Shown here one piece after another: positions 17,265 through 29,155 of a DNA stretch of 64,000 nucleotides. The stretch is taken from the NCBI GenBank assembly GCA_030949325.1, contig JAUZSQ010000110.1, positions 1-64,000 on the forward strand, given 5' to 3'. Origin of the DNA: Sulfurovum sp. (GTDB taxonomy: Bacteria; Campylobacterota; Campylobacteria; Campylobacterales; Sulfurovaceae). Positions within the stretch are counted from its first letter, which is position 1, and each line of letters starts with the position of its first letter. The notes under the pieces were generated by a model, which saw nothing but the letters and a program-made list of their open reading frames with translations, had not been told where the DNA came from and searched no databases. A program made the position numbers and the translations under genes.

Positions 17265-17293
17265 ACCTATTGATACCAAAGTAAAGAGTCCAA

Positions 17294-18475
17294 ATGATTG
17301 ATAAAGCACTTTTAGCAGGAGTAATGACACTCTTGACCTTATCCTTAATAATGAGTTATTCTCTTTCGGTTTATACGATACGCTATTTAGAATATCAAGA
17401 TTTACATTTTTTTATGCGTCAAAGTGCCTTTGTCTTACTTGGATTCCTTATTATGGTATTTTTGACGAAGCTTAACCCTGAGAAATGGCTGGTACCTATA
17501 GGATTGACACTGTTTGGCGTGTTTTTTATTGCGATGATTTCGATGCAGTTTTTGCCAGAGAGTTTGGTACATGCTGTAGGAGGAGCCAAACGATGGATAC
17601 GCGTAGGTGCTTTCTCTGTAGCACCTGTAGAGTTTTTCAAGGTGGGCTTTGTATTTTTTATTGTGTGGAGTTTTTCTCGTAAGCTATTCAATAAAAAGAA
17701 AATGACCTTTGTTGAAGAGCTTCAAGCCTATGCACCTTATCTCTTTTTGTTTGTGATTGCTGTGATTATTATCGCTGTATTTCAAAAAGATTTGGGTCAG
17801 GTGGTTGTCCTTGGTGCTACACTCATGGTCTTGTTTATGTTTGCAGGAAGTTCCAAAAAGTTTTTTGTGAGTATGATTTCTGTGGTTTTTTTGGCTTTTG
17901 TGGGGCTTATCTCTTTGGCACCTCATCGTATTGCAAGGATTAAGTCTTGGTGGGGAACGGTACAAGACTCTATTTTGTCCTTTTTGCCTTTTGAATCGAT
18001 GCAAAATCTACGGATAGACGCTGTCAAAGAACCGTATCAAATCTCTAACTCTCTTAATGCCATACACAATGGTCACTTTTGGGGAGAAGGCTTGGGCAAT
18101 GGACAGTTTAAACTAGGGTATCTCTCTGAGGTACATACGGATTTTATTTTGGCAGGGATTTCTGAAGAGCTAGGCTTTGTTGGCTTGTGCTTGGTGACAT
18201 TCACTATTTTGCTGATTGTCTTTCGTATTTTTAAGATAGCATCGAAGGTAGAGAATCCTATGGAATACCTCTTTTCTATTGGGGTGGGGCTTTTGATTTC
18301 AGCGTCTTTTATCTTGAATGCTTATGGTATTTCGGGTATTACGCCTATCAAGGGTATTGCTGTACCTTTTTTGAGTTATGGAGGTTCTCATATTATCGCG
18401 TCTTGTATTGCCATAGGGATGGTTTTGATGATTTCAAAAAATGTACCAAGAGATGAAAGGGGAAATATTCAATGA
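17294..18475 (+). CDS. ftsW: SEDS-family lipid II polymerase FtsW
   Basis: 393 residues with about ten membrane helices. SEDS landmarks are visible: GGAKRWI near residue 97, VFQKDLGQVVVLGATL near 160 (catalytic Asp region), the periplasmic loop with GEGLGNGQFKLGYLSEVHTDFILAGISEELGF, and the C-terminal GITPIKGIAVPFLSYGGSH. It polymerises glycan strands with FtsI. It overlaps murG by four bases (ATGA), so the two are translationally coupled. Confidence 0.93.
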   Translation: MIDKALLAGVMTLLTLSLIMSYSLSVYTIRYLEYQDLHFFMRQSAFVLLGFLIMVFLTKLNPEKWLVPIGLTLFGVFFIAMISMQFLPESLVHAVGGAKRWIRVGAFSVAPVEFFKVGFVFFIVWSFSRKLFNKKKMTFVEELQAYAPYLFLFVIAVIIIAVFQKDLGQVVVLGATLMVLFMFAGSSKKFFVSMISVVFLAFVGLISLAPHRIARIKSWWGTVQDSILSFLPFESMQNLRIDAVKEPYQISNSLNAIHNGHFWGEGLGNGQFKLGYLSEVHTDFILAGISEELGFVGLCLVTFTILLIVFRIFKIASKVENPMEYLFSIGVGLLISASFILNAYGISGITPIKGIAVPFLSYGGSHIIASCIAIGMVLMISKNVPRDERGNIQ

Positions 18476-19491
18476 GTATCGTCATGACAGGAGGAGGGAC
18501 AGGAGGACATTTAGCGATTATCCAAGCCGTTAAAGAGTCTCTCAAAGAAGAAGATTTAATCTATATTGGTTCAACTACAGGACAAGACAGGCAATGGTTT
18601 GAGCAAGACAAGGACTTTGTAGAGCGTTATTTCTTATCTACACGAGGGGTGGTCAATCAAGGTATTGTGGGTAAAGTTACTTCACTGTTGAAGATACTGC
18701 TCTCAGCCTTGAAAGTACGCAAGATATTTAAGACCCATCAAGTTTCTGTGGTATTTTCTGTGGGAGGGTTTGCTTCTGCTCCTGCTGTGATTGCGTCGAA
18801 ACTTGCGGGTATTCCTCTAGTCATTCATGAACAAAATGCTTCTATAGGCTCGTTGAATAAGCTGTTTAAGCCTTTTGCTCATACCTTTATCTCTTCTTAT
18901 CTGGAAGAAAGCCCTATCAAAGCCTATCCGATTAAGAGTATCTTTTTTGACAATGCACGGATAAGAACAACGGTGAAGACGATTATCTTTTTGGGTGGTT
19001 CACAAGGGGCTAAAGCGATTAATGATTTGGCACTTCTTTTAGCACCTAAGCTCAAAGCACAAGGCATCAAGATTATCCATCAAGCAGGACAGAGAAACAT
19101 AGACGCAGTAAACAAAGCATATAAAGACATAGGCATAGAGGCTGAGGTCTTTGGCTTTACGACGCACTTGGCAAAGTATATGCAAGAAGCAGATTTTGCC
19201 GTAGCACGAGCAGGGGCTTCTACCTTGTGGGAACTCTCTGCTACAGCTTTGCCTACACTTTATATCCCTTATCCTTATGCAGCGTCAGACCATCAATACC
19301 ATAATGCACAATTTTTAGTGAGCAAAGATTTGGCATGGCTGATGAGAGAAAATAACGTGGATGCTTTGAAAGTCATGGCATTACTAGACAAAGACCTGTC
19401 TATAGTGAGTCATGGCTTAGTAGAGATGGTCGAGAAAGAAGGCAGTGCCAAGATTGCTCAAAAGTTGCTAGAAATCCAAAAGGATATTTAG
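18472..19491 (+). CDS. murG: UDP-GlcNAc:undecaprenyl-PP-MurNAc-pentapeptide GlcNAc transferase
   Basis: 339 residues, GT28 fold. The N-terminal glycine-rich loop is MTGGGTGGHLAI, lipid-side motif VFSVGGFASAP, IHEQNASIGSLNK, and the C-terminal donor-site motifs FLGGSQGAKAIN, HQAGQRN, VARAGASTLWEL and PYPYAASDHQYHNA. It makes lipid II for FtsW/FtsI encoded next door. Confidence 0.95.
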   Translation: MSIVMTGGGTGGHLAIIQAVKESLKEEDLIYIGSTTGQDRQWFEQDKDFVERYFLSTRGVVNQGIVGKVTSLLKILLSALKVRKIFKTHQVSVVFSVGGFASAPAVIASKLAGIPLVIHEQNASIGSLNKLFKPFAHTFISSYLEESPIKAYPIKSIFFDNARIRTTVKTIIFLGGSQGAKAINDLALLLAPKLKAQGIKIIHQAGQRNIDAVNKAYKDIGIEAEVFGFTTHLAKYMQEADFAVARAGASTLWELSATALPTLYIPYPYAASDHQYHNAQFLVSKDLAWLMRENNVDALKVMALLDKDLSIVSHGLVEMVEKEGSAKIAQKLLEIQKDI

Positions 19492-19517
19492 CTATACTAC
19501 AACCAAAAGGAAAATAA

Positions 19518-19952
19518 ATGAAAAATAATAATATCGTACTCATCTCTTTATTGGCACTGGTTTTTATGTTCAATGGATGTGGTAGCAGTGATAACACTAG
19601 TGGAGGTAATAATTCTCAAAACAATCTAGTTACACTCTTTTTAGTAGATGAAGAGGGATTTTCTTATGGGAATATACCTTATTTTTGTGACTCTATGTCA
19701 GCATGGGAGACGACACCTGCCAATGGTGAGTTTACTTTTTACCCTCCTGATAATTGTGAGTTTGACTTTAGCAGACTTGAGGGTAATTATGATAATGATA
19801 CTAGGTTTGATGATATCGTCCGTATTGTAGATTATGCAGATGAAGGCAAAAATGGTATCCCTTATCAATGTGTCTCTTTTGGTGCAAGTACAACCTATGG
19901 TGATGGTAGATTTGATTATGATATTGATGATGCCTGTATCTTTTATCTGTAA
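19518..19952 (+). CDS. Small lipoprotein of unknown function
   Basis: 144 residues with a signal peptide and lipobox FNGC (Cys near residue 21), then a Ser/Gly/Asn linker and a compact acidic domain. That domain has four cysteines (YFCDS, DNCEF, YQCVS, DACIF), likely two disulfides. AAAGGAAA precedes ATG 19518. Probably envelope-anchored. No family recognised. Confidence 0.75.
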   Translation: MKNNNIVLISLLALVFMFNGCGSSDNTSGGNNSQNNLVTLFLVDEEGFSYGNIPYFCDSMSAWETTPANGEFTFYPPDNCEFDFSRLEGNYDNDTRFDDIVRIVDYADEGKNGIPYQCVSFGASTTYGDGRFDYDIDDACIFYL

Positions 19953-20029
19953 TTTTTAATCACATTTTAGATAGAATATTCTTAATTAATACATAGAGCA
20001 ATAGCTCTGTTATAGAGGATTGTTTTATT

Positions 20030-22591
20030 ATGGATATTCGCCAAGTATATTTAGATTTTTTTATAGAGAAAGGGCATGAGCTCATTCTCTCTTCACCCCT
20101 AGTTCCTGATGATGATACACTTATGTTTACCAACGCAGGTATGGTTCAATTCAAAAAAATCTTCACAGGGGAAGCCCCTGTTCCTTCTGTGCCTCGTGCT
20201 ACGTCTTCTCAAACTTGTCTTAGAGCAGGTGGAAAACACAATGACCTTGACAATGTAGGCTATACAGCCCGACATCATACCCTTTTTGAAATGCTAGGCA
20301 ATTTTTCTTTTGCAGATTACTTTAAAGAAGAAGCTATTGCTCATGCATGGGAATTTCTGACAGACGAAAAATATCTTAACCTTCCTATTGATAGGCTTTG
20401 GGTCACTGTACATGATAGTGATGATGAAGCAGAAGAGCTATGGAAAAAGCATATATCGGCCGATAGAATTGTGCGTTTTGGAGATGCAGATAATTTTTGG
20501 CAGATGGGAGATACGGGACCTTGTGGCCCTTCGAGTGAAATCTTTTATGACCAAGGTGCAGAAGAGTTTAATAGTCCTGAAGACAAAATGGGTGGAGAAG
20601 GTGACAGATTTTTGGAGATTTGGAATTTGGTTTTCATGCAATACTTCAGAGACAAATCAGGAGAACTGACCGTACTACCCAAGCCTAGTATCGATACAGG
20701 TATGGGATTAGAAAGAGTTGTGGCAATAAAAGAAGGTCATACCAATAATTATCACTCTTCACTCTTTATGCCATTTTTGGACAAAATTGGTGACATTGTG
20801 GGTACAAAATATGATTTTGATGCGTCCAATTCAGCTTCTTATAGAGTGATTGCCGACCACTTACGTTCTTGTTCTTTTCTCTTGGCACAAGGGGTAAACT
20901 TCGATAAAGAAGGGCGTGGTTATGTGCTTCGCCGTATTATGCGTAGAGCGATTCGTCATGGATACTTGTTGGGGATTAGAGTACCATTTATGTATAAACT
21001 CGTCGATACACTCGTATCTTTAATGGGAGTAAATTATCCTTATTTGATAGATAAATCTATCACAATTAAAAGTAGTATGAAGCTTGAAGAAGAGCGATTT
21101 TTTGATACGATTGACGCAGGAATTAAGCTCTTTAATGAAGAATTAGCACATACTAAAGAGATTTTTGATGGAGAAGTAGCCTTTAAACTCTATGATACCT
21201 ATGGCTTCCCTTTGGATTTGACCGAAGATATGCTTAGAGAAAAAAATATTGCCTTAGATAAAGAAGCATTTGATGCGAAGATGGACGCACAAAAAGCCCA
21301 ATCCAAAGCCCATTGGAAAGGTACAGGTGACGCAGTAGCTACAGGTGATTTCAAAATACTCAAAGAAAATTTTGGTATCAATAGCTTTGTAGGCTATGAA
21401 GAATCTCGTGTAGAAGTCAAGGTTTGGGGACTTTTAGACAGCAATTTCAAACGTGTCACGGTACTTAATAGTGGTGATATAGGGTGGATTATGCTCGATA
21501 AAACCCCTTTTTATTCAGAGTCAGGTGGACAAATAGGGGACAAAGGACAGATTGAAGGTAGAGGATATATCTTGGACAGTAAGAAATTCCTTGATATACA
21601 CTTTTCACAGATAGAAGTACGTCGTATGCTCAATATGGGTGATACAGTTGTAGCTACACTCGATAGATGTAGAGAACAAATTACCAAGCATCATTCTGCT
21701 ACACATCTACTTCATGCTGGATTGTTTGAGATTTTGGGTGAGCATATTTCACAGGCAGGTTCTTTGGTAGAATCTGATAGATTGCGTTTTGACTTTTCAC
21801 ACCCCAAGGCGATGACAGCAGATGAAATTAACGCAGTCGAATCATGGGTCAATAATAAAATTGCTACTTCTGTGACTACGGTAACCCAAGAGATGGATAT
21901 AGCAGATGCCCAAGGCTCAGGAGCCAAGTCTCAATTTGGTGAAAAGTATGGTGATAGGGTACGCGTGGTCAACCTTGCTGATGTCTCTGTAGAATTTTGT
22001 GGAGGTACACATGTACAAAACACTTCTGAGATTGGTATCTTTATGATTAGCAAAGAATCAGGGGTAAGTGCAGGGGTCAGACGGATAGAAGCCATTTGTG
22101 GTACGAAGGCTATTCATGTCATTCATGGACTAAGAGAAGAGATAAAGATGATTAAATCTGAACTCAAAAGTCCTGATGCACTTATCGGTATTGCCAAGCT
22201 GAAAGAGCAAATAAAAACCCTCAAAGCAGAGCTACAAATCGCAGTAAAAAGTACGAAAACAGAACTTGTAGCACAAGAGATACAAGGTAGTATGGTCATT
22301 ATAGAAGAGGTAGAAAGTGCTGATATCAAAGCCCTCATTGACGAAGCGAAAAATAAGTATGAGCATATAGCCATTATGCTTTTCCAAAAGAAGGGTGACA
22401 AAGTGCTGATAGCTTGTGGGTCTAAAGCAACGTCTATCAAAGCAGGAAACTGGATAAAGGAAATCGCTCCAATCTTAGGTGGAGGAGGAGGAGGTCGTCC
22501 CGACTTCGCCCAAGCAGGAGGCAAAGATGCGTCTAAAATTTCCCAAGCCAAAGAAGAAGCATTGGCGTATGTCAAGGCAAAGCTAGTATGA
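20030..22591 (+). CDS. alaS: Alanyl-tRNA synthetase
   Basis: 853 residues, full length. Class II catalytic core at the N terminus: [49 protein letters not shown]. The tRNA-recognition helical domain follows, then the editing domain with [12 protein letters not shown] and FCGGTHVQ (zinc ligands), and a C-terminal domain ending [15 protein letters not shown]. Charges tRNA-Ala and clears mischarged Ser/Gly. Its stop overlaps the next start by four bases. Confidence 0.97.
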   Translation: MDIRQVYLDFFIEKGHELILSSPLVPDDDTLMFTNAGMVQFKKIFTGEAPVPSVPRATSSQTCLRAGGKHNDLDNVGYTARHHTLFEMLGNFSFADYFKEEAIAHAWEFLTDEKYLNLPIDRLWVTVHDSDDEAEELWKKHISADRIVRFGDADNFWQMGDTGPCGPSSEIFYDQGAEEFNSPEDKMGGEGDRFLEIWNLVFMQYFRDKSGELTVLPKPSIDTGMGLERVVAIKEGHTNNYHSSLFMPFLDKIGDIVGTKYDFDASNSASYRVIADHLRSCSFLLAQGVNFDKEGRGYVLRRIMRRAIRHGYLLGIRVPFMYKLVDTLVSLMGVNYPYLIDKSITIKSSMKLEEERFFDTIDAGIKLFNEELAHTKEIFDGEVAFKLYDTYGFPLDLTEDMLREKNIALDKEAFDAKMDAQKAQSKAHWKGTGDAVATGDFKILKENFGINSFVGYEESRVEVKVWGLLDSNFKRVTVLNSGDIGWIMLDKTPFYSESGGQIGDKGQIEGRGYILDSKKFLDIHFSQIEVRRMLNMGDTVVATLDRCREQITKHHSATHLLHAGLFEILGEHISQAGSLVESDRLRFDFSHPKAMTADEINAVESWVNNKIATSVTTVTQEMDIADAQGSGAKSQFGEKYGDRVRVVNLADVSVEFCGGTHVQNTSEIGIFMISKESGVSAGVRRIEAICGTKAIHVIHGLREEIKMIKSELKSPDALIGIAKLKEQIKTLKAELQIAVKSTKTELVAQEIQGSMVIIEEVESADIKALIDEAKNKYEHIAIMLFQKKGDKVLIACGSKATSIKAGNWIKEIAPILGGGGGGRPDFAQAGGKDASKISQAKEEALAYVKAKLV

Positions 22592-23115
22592 CAGCATTAT
22601 TTGCATCCTATGGACACTTTATCATCGTCTTGCATGTCTTCTCCGCCTTTATTTGGGTGGGTGGTATGATTGCTATGCGTTTAACGGTGCATCCCGTTAT
22701 TGCTAGAGGAGGTGTCACAGCCAAAGAGATGTTACAAAGTGATGTGATGGCTTCTATGTTAGTACCCAAGCAAAGGCTAGGGATTACCCTGCAGATTATG
22801 GGAAGACTGTTTAATCTAGTGATGCCCTTTATTATCCTCTTATTTATCACAGGGCTTACGATGGCAATTGCTACAAAAGGGCATCATGGAGCATTAAAAT
22901 CACTCTTTTTATCCAAAGAAATACTGTGGACAATTATGCTAGGTATTTATACTTATATGTATGTCAAGCGTCGTAAAGCATGGAAACTCTTCGCCCAAGG
23001 AGAGATGGCTCAAGCCAAAGCACAACTGGCATATATCCCTCATATCCTTTTACCTCTGAATATACTTTTAGGATTTGTAGCCCTTTGGATGGGTGTGTCT
23101 TTGAGAGGAATGTAA
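22588..23115 (+). CDS. Four-helix membrane protein, CopD/HemJ-like
   Basis: 175 residues with four hydrophobic helices. [23 protein letters not shown], with its early His and the FxWxGG pattern, resembles CopD-domain and HemJ-like integral membrane proteins. It overlaps alaS by four bases and the Maf gene by one, so it is part of the same operon. Haem-related or copper-related function is possible from the fold but not shown. Confidence 0.6.
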   Translation: MTALFASYGHFIIVLHVFSAFIWVGGMIAMRLTVHPVIARGGVTAKEMLQSDVMASMLVPKQRLGITLQIMGRLFNLVMPFIILLFITGLTMAIATKGHHGALKSLFLSKEILWTIMLGIYTYMYVKRRKAWKLFAQGEMAQAKAQLAYIPHILLPLNILLGFVALWMGVSLRGM

Positions 23116-23669
23116 TGATTTGTTTATGCTCACAATCACCTAGCCGTGCTTTATTACTGCGTAACTTTGGTATCGACTTCATTCAAAAATCTACCCAATA
23201 TGACGAAGAACAAATCACAACAAACATCGCCAAAGACTTTGTCTATAGGGCAAGTAAAGGCAAACTAGACTCTGCCATACGAGAGTTTGGTTTAGAAACT
23301 CCTCTACTTTGTGCAGATACGGTCATCGCTTCAGAAAATGGAGAAATACTCAGAAAACCCAAAAATATACAAGATGCAAGACGTATCTTAGAGATACAAA
23401 GTGGCTCAACCATTTCCATCATCTCCTCAGTACACTACCAATCAAAAACACTAGCCTTCTCAGACATCTCAGCCACCCATTACCACTTCGCCACCTTTGA
23501 CTCCATAGACTTAGAAGCTTATTTGCAGAGTGATTTATGGCAAGGCAAAGCAGGGGGCTGTATGGTAGAAGGATTTTGTAAGAAGTATATTTTGTCTGTA
23601 GAGGGGTTTGAGAGTACGGCTATGGGATTGCAAGTTGAAGCGATTTTACCATGGATTTTAGAAGGCTAG
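23115..23669 (+). CDS. maf: Maf-family nucleotide pyrophosphatase
   Basis: 184 residues from ATG 23115; the open frame extends upstream but lies inside the previous gene. The N-terminal SPSRALLLRNFGIDF is the Maf signature. CADTVIASENGEILRKPKN supplies the metal-binding Asp. VEGFESTAMGLQVEAILP is the C-terminal substrate-pocket segment. Maf proteins hydrolyse non-canonical or modified nucleoside triphosphates. It is the last gene of the alaS operon before the broken defence locus. Confidence 0.9.
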   Translation: MICLCSQSPSRALLLRNFGIDFIQKSTQYDEEQITTNIAKDFVYRASKGKLDSAIREFGLETPLLCADTVIASENGEILRKPKNIQDARRILEIQSGSTISIISSVHYQSKTLAFSDISATHYHFATFDSIDLEAYLQSDLWQGKAGGCMVEGFCKKYILSVEGFESTAMGLQVEAILPWILEG

Positions 23670-23674
23670 TAAAT

Positions 23675-26612
23675 ATGTCCTCAACCTTATCAGAAGAATT
23701 AGAAGTATTAACTTCAGATTTTAAAGTATTTACCACCAATCAAGGCTCAAATACGCTTAAAAAGAAGCTTAGCTTAGCATTGGATAGAGAAGAGATTAGA
23801 TTCTTTGATATTTTGGTGGGGTATTTTAGATTGTCAGGGTTTGATAAAGTTTCTCAATTATTAAAGCATAAACATACGCGTATCTTGGTAGGTATTAATA
23901 CGGAGAAAAATATCCTTGATGCTACACAAGATTCCTTAGATGATATTACCGATGACTTAGTCAAAGATTTACAAGTAAAAATAGATGAGAATCAATTTGA
24001 TAATGTAGATTTAATCAAATATTTGATGCTCAATCAGAGATTAGAGATAAGAGCTGTTAGGCACAATAATAATCACTCTAAGCTTTATATCTATAGAAAT
24101 GAAAATGAAGATAGTCATAAAAGTTATGATAATTTACGAGGAGGGCTTTTTATAGGCTCTTCAAACTTTACACACAATGGACTCATTGGCAATTTTGAAA
24201 CGAATATCAATGAAGAAAACCAATATCATATAGAAGAATCTACGAAACTCTTTAATATACTATGGAAACATGCTGATAGGCTTACAGATAAAGACATTGA
24301 TGAAAAGATTTTTAAGAAGTTAAAGAATTATCCACGAAAAGTAAAAGAGATTACAAAAGAGAATATTAGTCCTTATCAACTCTATATCAAACTCCTCATA
24401 GAACATTTTGGTTCTCGTATTGATTTTTTGAGTGAAGAAGGTATTATTCTGCCAAAAGAGTATCAAAAGCTTTCTTATCAGATAGAAGCGGTGAATGATG
24501 GGATAGAAAAATTAGAGCTTCATAATGGATTTTTCTTATCAGATGTGGTGGGGCTTGGTAAAACTGTGGTTGTGGCAATGCTTCTTAAAAAGATAGAGCA
24601 TACTTTGAAAAAAAAGGTACTTATCGTCATTCCTCCTGCTGTAAAGATACAATGGGAAGACACGATGAGAGAGTTTGATTTTCTAAAATATGATATTATT
24701 TCTTTGGCTTCTTTGCATAAAATAAAGTCTCAAAGCTATGAACTCATTATTATAGATGAGTCTCATAAATTTAAAAATAGCAAAGCGACAAGATACAAGC
24801 AACTCTCCCAAATATGCCTCAACAAAAAAGTGATTTTACTCTCTGCTACGCCTAAAACAATACACCCAAAGACCTCTATAATCAAATTGCACTTTTTCAA
24901 AATACCAAAGTCTCTAGCATAGAAAGTTGTAGAAATCTTGAAACTTTTTTCAAACAAAAAAGAGATAGATTTTAAAGAGATTATCAATTCTAATGAGGGA
25001 ATAGATGCTCAAGCACTTAAAATACTCTCCCAAGAAATAAGAGAAGATGTGCTTAAAACGATTATGATACGGCGAACACGAGCAGATATACAATCCCATA
25101 ATATAATATTTCCCGAGGTATTAGCACCCATAGAGCATGAATATGAGCTAGAAGAAGGATTAAAAAATATATTTATAGATACAGGAAAGAAGATAAGTGA
25201 AGAGTTAAAATATACACGATTTAATGCCCTTCATTATCTCACAGCAGAAGCACGAATCAAGTATTACAAAACAGAGAATGATAATATCTTTGATAAAAAT
25301 CCACTGGCTGGAATTATGAAAACCCTGCTTATCAAACGATTTGAGAGTTCGCTTGAAGCCTTCAAAATCTCTATCTATAGGCACTTAAAACGCTATGAGA
25401 CTTTTATAGCAAATTTCAAAGAGGATAAAATATATCTAGGCAAAAAATCTTCTGATATATTGGATTATGATGAAAACAGTGAAGATTATGATGATTTTAT
25501 CCAAAAACTAAAAGATAAAGGCAAGATTAGAGTTTTGAATAAAAATGATTTTGAAGCAAACTTTTTACCTCATTTAGAAGAAGATTACTTTATATTTAAA
25601 AACTTAGTAGAGCAATGGAAAGAGATACATAAAGACCCAAAATTAGAAAAGTTTAGAGAAGAGATAAAAAAAAGAGGACTTAGTAAATAATAGTAAAAAA
25701 ATCGTAGTCTTTACAGAATCGGTGGATACTTTGGAATATCTCAAAAAGAATATAGAGAACAAAAAAATCCTCTTTATCACAAGCCAAAATCGTGAAGAGA
25801 TGAAGGTGAATATTCAAGAAAATTTTGATGCCAATTATCCCATAGAGAAACAGAAAAACAATTATACGATGATAATTACCACCGATACATTAGCAGAAGG
25901 AATTAATTTACACCGAAGTCATATCATCTATAACTATGACATACCGTGGAATGCTACGAAGCTGATACAACGCATAGGACGGGTTAATCGTATTGGTACA
26001 AAAGCCAAAAATATCTATATTCATAATTTCAAACCAACGAAAGAGATAGAAAACCTCATTGCACTTTCTCAAAAAGCCTTTGTAAAGCTCCAATCTTCGC
26101 ATACAATGATTGGAGAAGACAACCAAATTTATACCAAAAACGAAGAGATAGGCACAGTAGAACTGTTTGAAGAGTATAAAAAAGAAAACAATGAAAGAGA
26201 TGAAGTATTGGATTATTTAAAAGAGTTAAGAGCATTTAGAGAAGAAAATAAAACAGAGTTTTCTCGCCTAGCAGAACTTAAAGAGGAACTCACAGTAACG
26301 AGAAAAGGTAGGGAAGAGGGTGCTTATGTAGTTTTAGATGTTAATGGTCATAAGCATTATGTGTATGTAGATGCAGAGAGTACTAAGCCTATGGGCGTTA
26401 TAGAGACTGCTAAGGCATTTAGTGCAGATGCAAATGAGGTAGCCGTCAAAAGTGTAGAGGGTCAAAATGAAAAAGCTCTCTCTTTGGCTATGGCTTACTT
26501 TGAGGATGAATTTAAGAGAAAAAAACAAGATAAAGCAGGAGATGGAGTCTTAGATGATAAGTCACAAAAAGCAGAGAAGTATCTTAAAGAGTGGCTTAAA
26601 GCAATACCTTAG
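23675..26612 (+). pseudogene. PLD-like + SNF2/superfamily-2 helicase, 3' end cut by an IS, three one-base shifts
   Basis: Joined frame of 978 residues. The N-terminal phospholipase-D-like domain has a single HxK motif (NHSKLYIY near 134) and GSSNFTHNGL. The helicase core has motif I VVGLGKTVVVA near 290, motif II IIIDESHKF, motif III LLSATP, motif V TDTLAEGINLHR and motif VI LIQRIGRVNRIG. Frame changes lie at the A-runs near 24858 and 24956 and near 25686; correcting them gives one clean frame. ATG 23675 (MSSTLSEE) is preferred to 23651. The stop codon at 26610-26612 is inside the IS inverted repeat, so the true C terminus is lost. Single-chain PLD-helicases beside DNA methyltransferases occur in DISARM-like and restriction systems; a methyltransferase remnant does follow the IS. 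Confidence 0.8.
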
Positions 26613-26625
26613 CCAAAAACCCCCT

Positions 26626-28088
26626 CTAAGCCACCCTCTCACGAGAGTGAATCGCCCCTAAATTCGCAATCTTAATGGATACCTTCTGAATTAAATACTC
26701 GTTAGCTAAATGCAATACCTTCGCCAAAATGAAAATGAGCATATTTTGAAAAGTTCAAACCCCGTAAATAGGAGGGTTAGAGAAGAAGAAAATAGCTATT
26801 TTTTAGTAAAAATACAAATTGGCTAAGGTATTGTAAATGGGGAAGCAATTTAAATACCTCTTTGACGTATTTAAGCCCGTGGTAGTGGGCTTTAAGGTCA
26901 AGAATACTCATCTCATTCATATCAGAATTTTGGCGTAATCCATGAGAGAAATTGACCATAAAAGTAGAGAGATTTGCCCAATTATGGATAGGTATTTTCT
27001 TAATGTTCATAGAATCCTCCATTCCCCAATACTGCTTGGCATCTCTAAAGACAAATTCAATCTGAAAGCGAAGTGAATAGTAATCAATAACCTTTTCATA
27101 ATCCAATGTTACATCGGTAGAAAAGAGATTCACATGAGAGATTTTACCTGTGCTTAAATTTCTCTTTTGGATAATCACAACATTGAGAGTATCAGAAAAT
27201 TTACGATGGGACATTTCCATTTGATAAATTCTTGTTTGGATATTTTTATCTTCGTCTATGCTATCTGATTTTAGATAGGGTTCAGGAAGATTATCATAGT
27301 CAATAGCATCTCCATATTTCCTAGGAGCTCCCTCTTCCTGCATACTCTCCACTATAAGGAAATACCAGTGCAGAATTTTTTTGAAGTTTAGAAATGATAT
27401 GCAATCCACATTGCCTAACCATTTGTACAGCAGGATTATTTCCAAATGCTCCATCAAAGACAAAATAGACAATATCAATATGCTTGTCAATCCGTTTAAG
27501 TGCCTTATTTACGGACTCTTTGACAAATTTTAGATAGGGTGAGAGTTCAATATCTTTTTTATCTTGATTCCCACTTCCTTTAGGTCTTCCGACTTTAGCA
27601 TCCTTTTTTTTCTTACTCTTCTTCACACTTTTATCTTTGATACAACCTTCTTTTTTGTCTCGCACTATCTGTTGTGTACTTAGTGGATAGGCTTTTCTTG
27701 TCTCTACGCTTATCAACGAAAGATTGAGAAATGCCAAACTTTTTATCACTTGATTTTGGATAGAAGAATAAAACCTATCTACCCCATAAGTATGCTTCCC
27801 ACTTTTGCTTACTACTACTTCATCTCCACCCAAAAGATAGATTGAACCCTTCTTTGTTAAATGCGTTTTGATAAACATCCAATTGATTTCTTCCCAATTT
27901 ATCTTTGAATGAAAGAACCGTGTAATTGTCCGATAACTCCCTCCTTTTTCACTCCATCTGCTCAATCCTAACATTGTGATTCTTCCTCGCATTGAGAGCA
28001 AGGCTTGGATGATTATTTCTAGTTGTTTATGCTTGTTTTTTGCAATTATAGGTGCGATACATCTTAAGAGTGTTATAATTTCTGTCAT
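26626..28088 (-). pseudogene. DDE transposase of the IS, interrupted by MITE copy B
   Basis: Removing the MITE plus its 6-bp duplication (127 bases) and one extra C in 27330-27332 leaves exactly 445 codons (444 residues). The landmarks are LLGGDEVVVSKSGKHTYGVDRF (first Asp), YFVFDGAFGN (second Asp) and YYSLRFQIEFVFRDAKQYWGMED (Glu), as in IS4-superfamily enzymes. A Lys/Lys-rich linker KKSKKKKDAKVGRPKGSGNQ occurs mid-protein. The native tail is LANEYLIQKVSIKIANLG...RERVA. The MITE now supplies an artificial tail ending FLLL at 26777. Confidence 0.8.
26713..26833 (-). mobile_element. MITE copy B (inside the IS transposase gene)
   Basis: 121 bases, CAATACCTTCGCCAAAATG to TTGGCTAAGGTATTG, with a perfect 6-bp duplication TAAATG (26707-26712 and 26834-26839). 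Its ends match those of the host IS. Confidence 0.88.
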
Positions 28089-28181
28089 GGGATAACTTTA
28101 TGTTTTTTTGGTTTAAGATTATAGCAGTTATCTCATGACCTATCTTTATTTTTGGCTTTGCTTTTTGGCTAAGGGGTATTG

Positions 28182-29155
28182 ATGATAAAAGTATATTGAC
28201 TTATCAAAAATCAGAAGACAAAAGCTTTGATTTTATGTATTGCAAAATAACGAATAAGTGCAAGGATATAAGAGATTTTACACATAAGAATAGTTATAAG
28301 TATTTGATGAATGACTTATCTATTGAAGAGTTTAATTTTTTGTCTTTAAAACAGATAGAGATAAAACATAAAATTGAAAATAGGGGACTCTTAAATATAC
28401 TTTCATTTTTAAATTATAGGGTACTAAATTTTTATAAATCTATAATAAATTTTGAAGATATTGATAAATTAAAAAGTTTTGAAATCTCAAAAGAAGCCCA
28501 AAAACCCTTTGAGACTTTGGTGGATTATATTATATTTGCCAAAGACCAAGAGATGAACTTAGAAGCTTCACTTTTTGAAAGCGTGATTGATGGTTTGGTT
28601 TATGATTTGTATTTTGAAGATGAGATGAAGAAGGGGGATTGTTTTATCTCTGATGAGGTGACAAAGGTGATAGGTACGTTTGATAGCTCCAAAATATCAG
28701 AAGAAGAGTTTGCAAAAAGTATAAATATATTTAATCAAGATGATACTTACTTAGAATTTAATTTTAATAATAATGAGACACTAAAAATAGATGGAGACCA
28801 TCTAAATTTGGAGAGTGATTATGATTTCATAAAAACATTATCTGTTTCTAAACCAATGATAGAGTATAAACAACTATTAAAAGTCTCTTATTCAGATACA
28901 AATAATCAAAATTTATATCCATTTTTTGAGAAAATTTTAGAAAATTATCCCATTGAAAATACTAATGGAAATATAAATGTACTGAAAGATTTAAATGCTG
29001 AAGCGTTTTTTAGTGAATTTAAAGAAATTATTAAAGACAATATTTTAGAGGATATAAATCATTATGACAAAAGGAAAACAATAAAATGTACAGCAACGAA
29101 CTACAAGCCCTTAAAAAAGCAGGGCGATTTAGAGAACGAAAGATTTTTGATGTGA
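28182..29155 (+). pseudogene. C-terminal remnant of an Eco57I-type restriction-modification enzyme
   Basis: An open frame enters directly from the IS edge with no proper start. The block PFETLVDYIIFAKDQ...LEASLFESVIDGLVYDLYFEDEMKKGDCFISDEV is the C-terminal signature following the specificity region in Eco57I-like (type IIG/IIL, PglX-like) adenine methyltransferase-nucleases. The catalytic NPPY part and everything before it are absent. The frame runs 70 bases into bioF, so the original stop has probably also shifted. With the truncated helicase upstream it marks one destroyed defence locus. Confidence 0.6.

Larger units (their letters stand above)
26602..28181 (-). mobile_element. IS4-superfamily insertion sequence with a nested MITE
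   Basis: Left end CAATACCTTAGCCAAAAACC (26602). Right end reads TTTTTGGCTAAGGGGTATTG up to 28181, an imperfect inverted repeat with two extra G. Without the MITE and its duplication the element is about 1.45 kb. The flanks (TTAAAG left, ATGATA right) do not form a target duplication, and coding DNA of two different genes abuts the ends. Adjacent sequence was therefore probably deleted by this element. Confidence 0.8.

Noticed and set aside
26713-26833. The 120-bp unit as the true end of the IS
   Set aside because: The perfect TAAATG duplication on both sides, and restoration of a 445-codon transposase on removal, show it is a separate insertion. The IS end lies further out at 26602.
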